Below are positions 63,215-64,000 of a stretch of 64,000 nt of DNA, one piece after another. The notes beneath the pieces were generated by a model. It was given only the letters and a program-made list of their open reading frames with translations, did no database searches and was not told the origin of the DNA. Each line of letters starts with the position of its first letter. Position 1 is the stretch's first letter. Made by a program: the position numbers and the translations under genes. Source of the stretch: Gammaproteobacteria bacterium (GTDB lineage: Bacteria; Pseudomonadota; Gammaproteobacteria; Burkholderiales; Gallionellaceae); contig JAHJNJ010000036.1 of assembly GCA_018820925.1 (NCBI GenBank), positions 248,001 to 312,000 on the forward strand, given 5' to 3'.

Positions 63215-64000
63215 ATGAATGTTATTCTAGTATCCAATCGGTTTGCAAAGGCTCGCAGTATTACACTGACCGGTGTGCATCTGGCATTGTTGGCATTGTT
63301 GGCCGCAGTATTGTTTGTCGGTGCGGTCGCCGCGGCGCAATACGCCATTGTACGTTTTCAGCCGGGGTTGATGAGTAACGAGATGCGTGCCTGGATGGCC
63401 AGTGCACAGCAGGATGAACAGCAAAAGCAGCAGGCTTACCTGCGCAAAAGCCTGGATACCCTGGCAATTCATCTGGGGCGGATGCAGGCCCAGGTATTGC
63501 GACTGGATGGTCTTGGAGCGCGTCTGGCCAAGCTGACCGGCATGAAACCGCAGGAGTTCTCGTTCGACAAGCCGCCCTCGCAGGGCGGACCCTACATGCC
63601 GGCCCCCTTGCAGCAGGAACTTTCACTGTCCGGCATGGAACAGCAAATGACAGAATTGAATGCGCTGCTGAGTGATCGCAGCGACAAGCTGGTGGCACTG
63701 GAAACCATGCTGATGCAGGACAAGATGAGCAAGAAATTGCTGCCTTCTGTAGCCCCGATCAAGGATGCCTGGTATTCCTCCAATTTCGGCTGGCGCATTG
63801 ATCCGTTTACCGGAAAGAATGCCATGCACGAAGGGGTGGACTACATGGTTCCGGAGGGCACACCTATCCACGCTTCGGCCGGCGGCATGGTGGTGTATGC
63901 GGATATGCATCCGCAGTATGGTAATATGGTTGAAATTGACCACGGCAATCAGGTGATTACGCGCTATGCGCATGCCTCCAGCCTGGAGGTCAAGGTTGGG
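63215..64000 (+). CDS. M23 family (LytM-like) peptidase, cut by window edge
   Basis: The reading frame from the ATG at 63215 is open to the last base (262 residues visible). It has an N-terminal transmembrane or signal segment (about 22-44), a coiled-coil region (about 65-165) and the start of an M23 domain: SNFGWRIDPFTG, HEGVDYMV (zinc His and Asp) and RYAHAS. The final HxH zinc ligands would lie outside the window. Such proteins act in peptidoglycan remodelling or activate amidases. GGGGG lies close before the ATG. The lpxC-DUF721-M23 order is common in betaproteobacteria. Confidence 0.88.
   Translation, partial: MNVILVSNRFAKARSITLTGVHLALLALLAAVLFVGAVAAAQYAIVRFQPGLMSNEMRAWMASAQQDEQQKQQAYLRKSLDTLAIHLGRMQAQVLRLDGLGARLAKLTGMKPQEFSFDKPPSQGGPYMPAPLQQELSLSGMEQQMTELNALLSDRSDKLVALETMLMQDKMSKKLLPSVAPIKDAWYSSNFGWRIDPFTGKNAMHEGVDYMVPEGTPIHASAGGMVVYADMHPQYGNMVEIDHGNQVITRYAHASSLEVKVG

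Noticed and set aside
1-64000. CRISPR arrays, insertion sequences, prophage or restriction-modification genes
   Set aside because: None was found; the xerD gene has housekeeping motifs and no phage neighbours.

Overview
The window is a chromosomal segment of a Gram-negative bacterium, most likely a betaproteobacterium of the Nitrosomonadales/Gallionellaceae type (inference from protein sequences and gene order, not a database match). Signs are the complete dcw cluster followed by lpxC, the rpsP-rimM-trmD-rplS and nadD-rsfS-rlmH-maf-rng operons, yggS-proC-yggT-yggU divergent from pilT/pilU, aceE/aceF with a single-lipoyl E2, and a DAP-type MurE. Coding density is high, many genes overlap by 4 bases (ATGA), and no insertion sequence, prophage or CRISPR array was seen.

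Layout. 1-6.5 kb: mixed accessory genes (a TPR protein cut by the left edge, a rhomboid-TPR protein, a secreted GH13 alpha-amylase lipoprotein, a DUF2892 protein, acylphosphatase, an SDR, a DUF599 protein). 6.6-14.3 kb: an envelope-stress island. On the minus strand lies bufA-bufB-bufC-doxX-sigF-nrsF (a small Cys-containing secreted peptide, its DUF692 modification enzyme and partner, a DoxX protein, an ECF sigma factor and its membrane anti-sigma factor). On the plus strand lie a Tat-exported FecR-like protein, a Tat-exported MsrB, a DipZ-like CcdA-thioredoxin fusion and an exported MsrA. 14.5-23.9 kb: pilT/pilU, yggS-proC-yggT-yggU, an SRPBCC protein, then rng-maf-rlmH-rsfS-nadD. 24-33.6 kb: aceE-aceF, 5-FTHF cyclo-ligase, ilvA, a CbbY-like phosphatase, ffh and a CcsA-like gene. 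33.7-43.8 kb: the rpsP operon, ogt, xerD, a tRNA-Ala(CGC), rpiA, phoU-ppx, two small envelope genes, the RNase P RNA and an unrecognised AT-richer gene. 44.1-62.7 kb: mraZ to lpxC. 62.7-64 kb: a DUF721 gene and an M23 peptidase running off the right edge.

The most interesting part is 7-14 kb. Three sites share the layout GTAAC(C/T)-16 bp-CGAA. One faces bufA, one faces the FecR-like gene in the same intergenic region, and one faces msrB. This resembles the promoter type I recall for SigF of Caulobacter. It suggests one SigF/NrsF-controlled regulon combining a copper-buffering peptide system with periplasmic methionine-sulfoxide repair. Both Msr enzymes lack the usual resolving cysteine and sit with a membrane thiol reductase that could serve them.

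A second clear regulatory signal precedes mraZ: a TTGACC-17-TATAGT promoter followed by three TGGKN boxes at exact 10-bp spacing, the layout of a MraZ operator. Several families of short palindromic repeats sit at gene ends, and some contribute stop codons, an apparent Shine-Dalgarno sequence or terminal codons to neighbouring genes.
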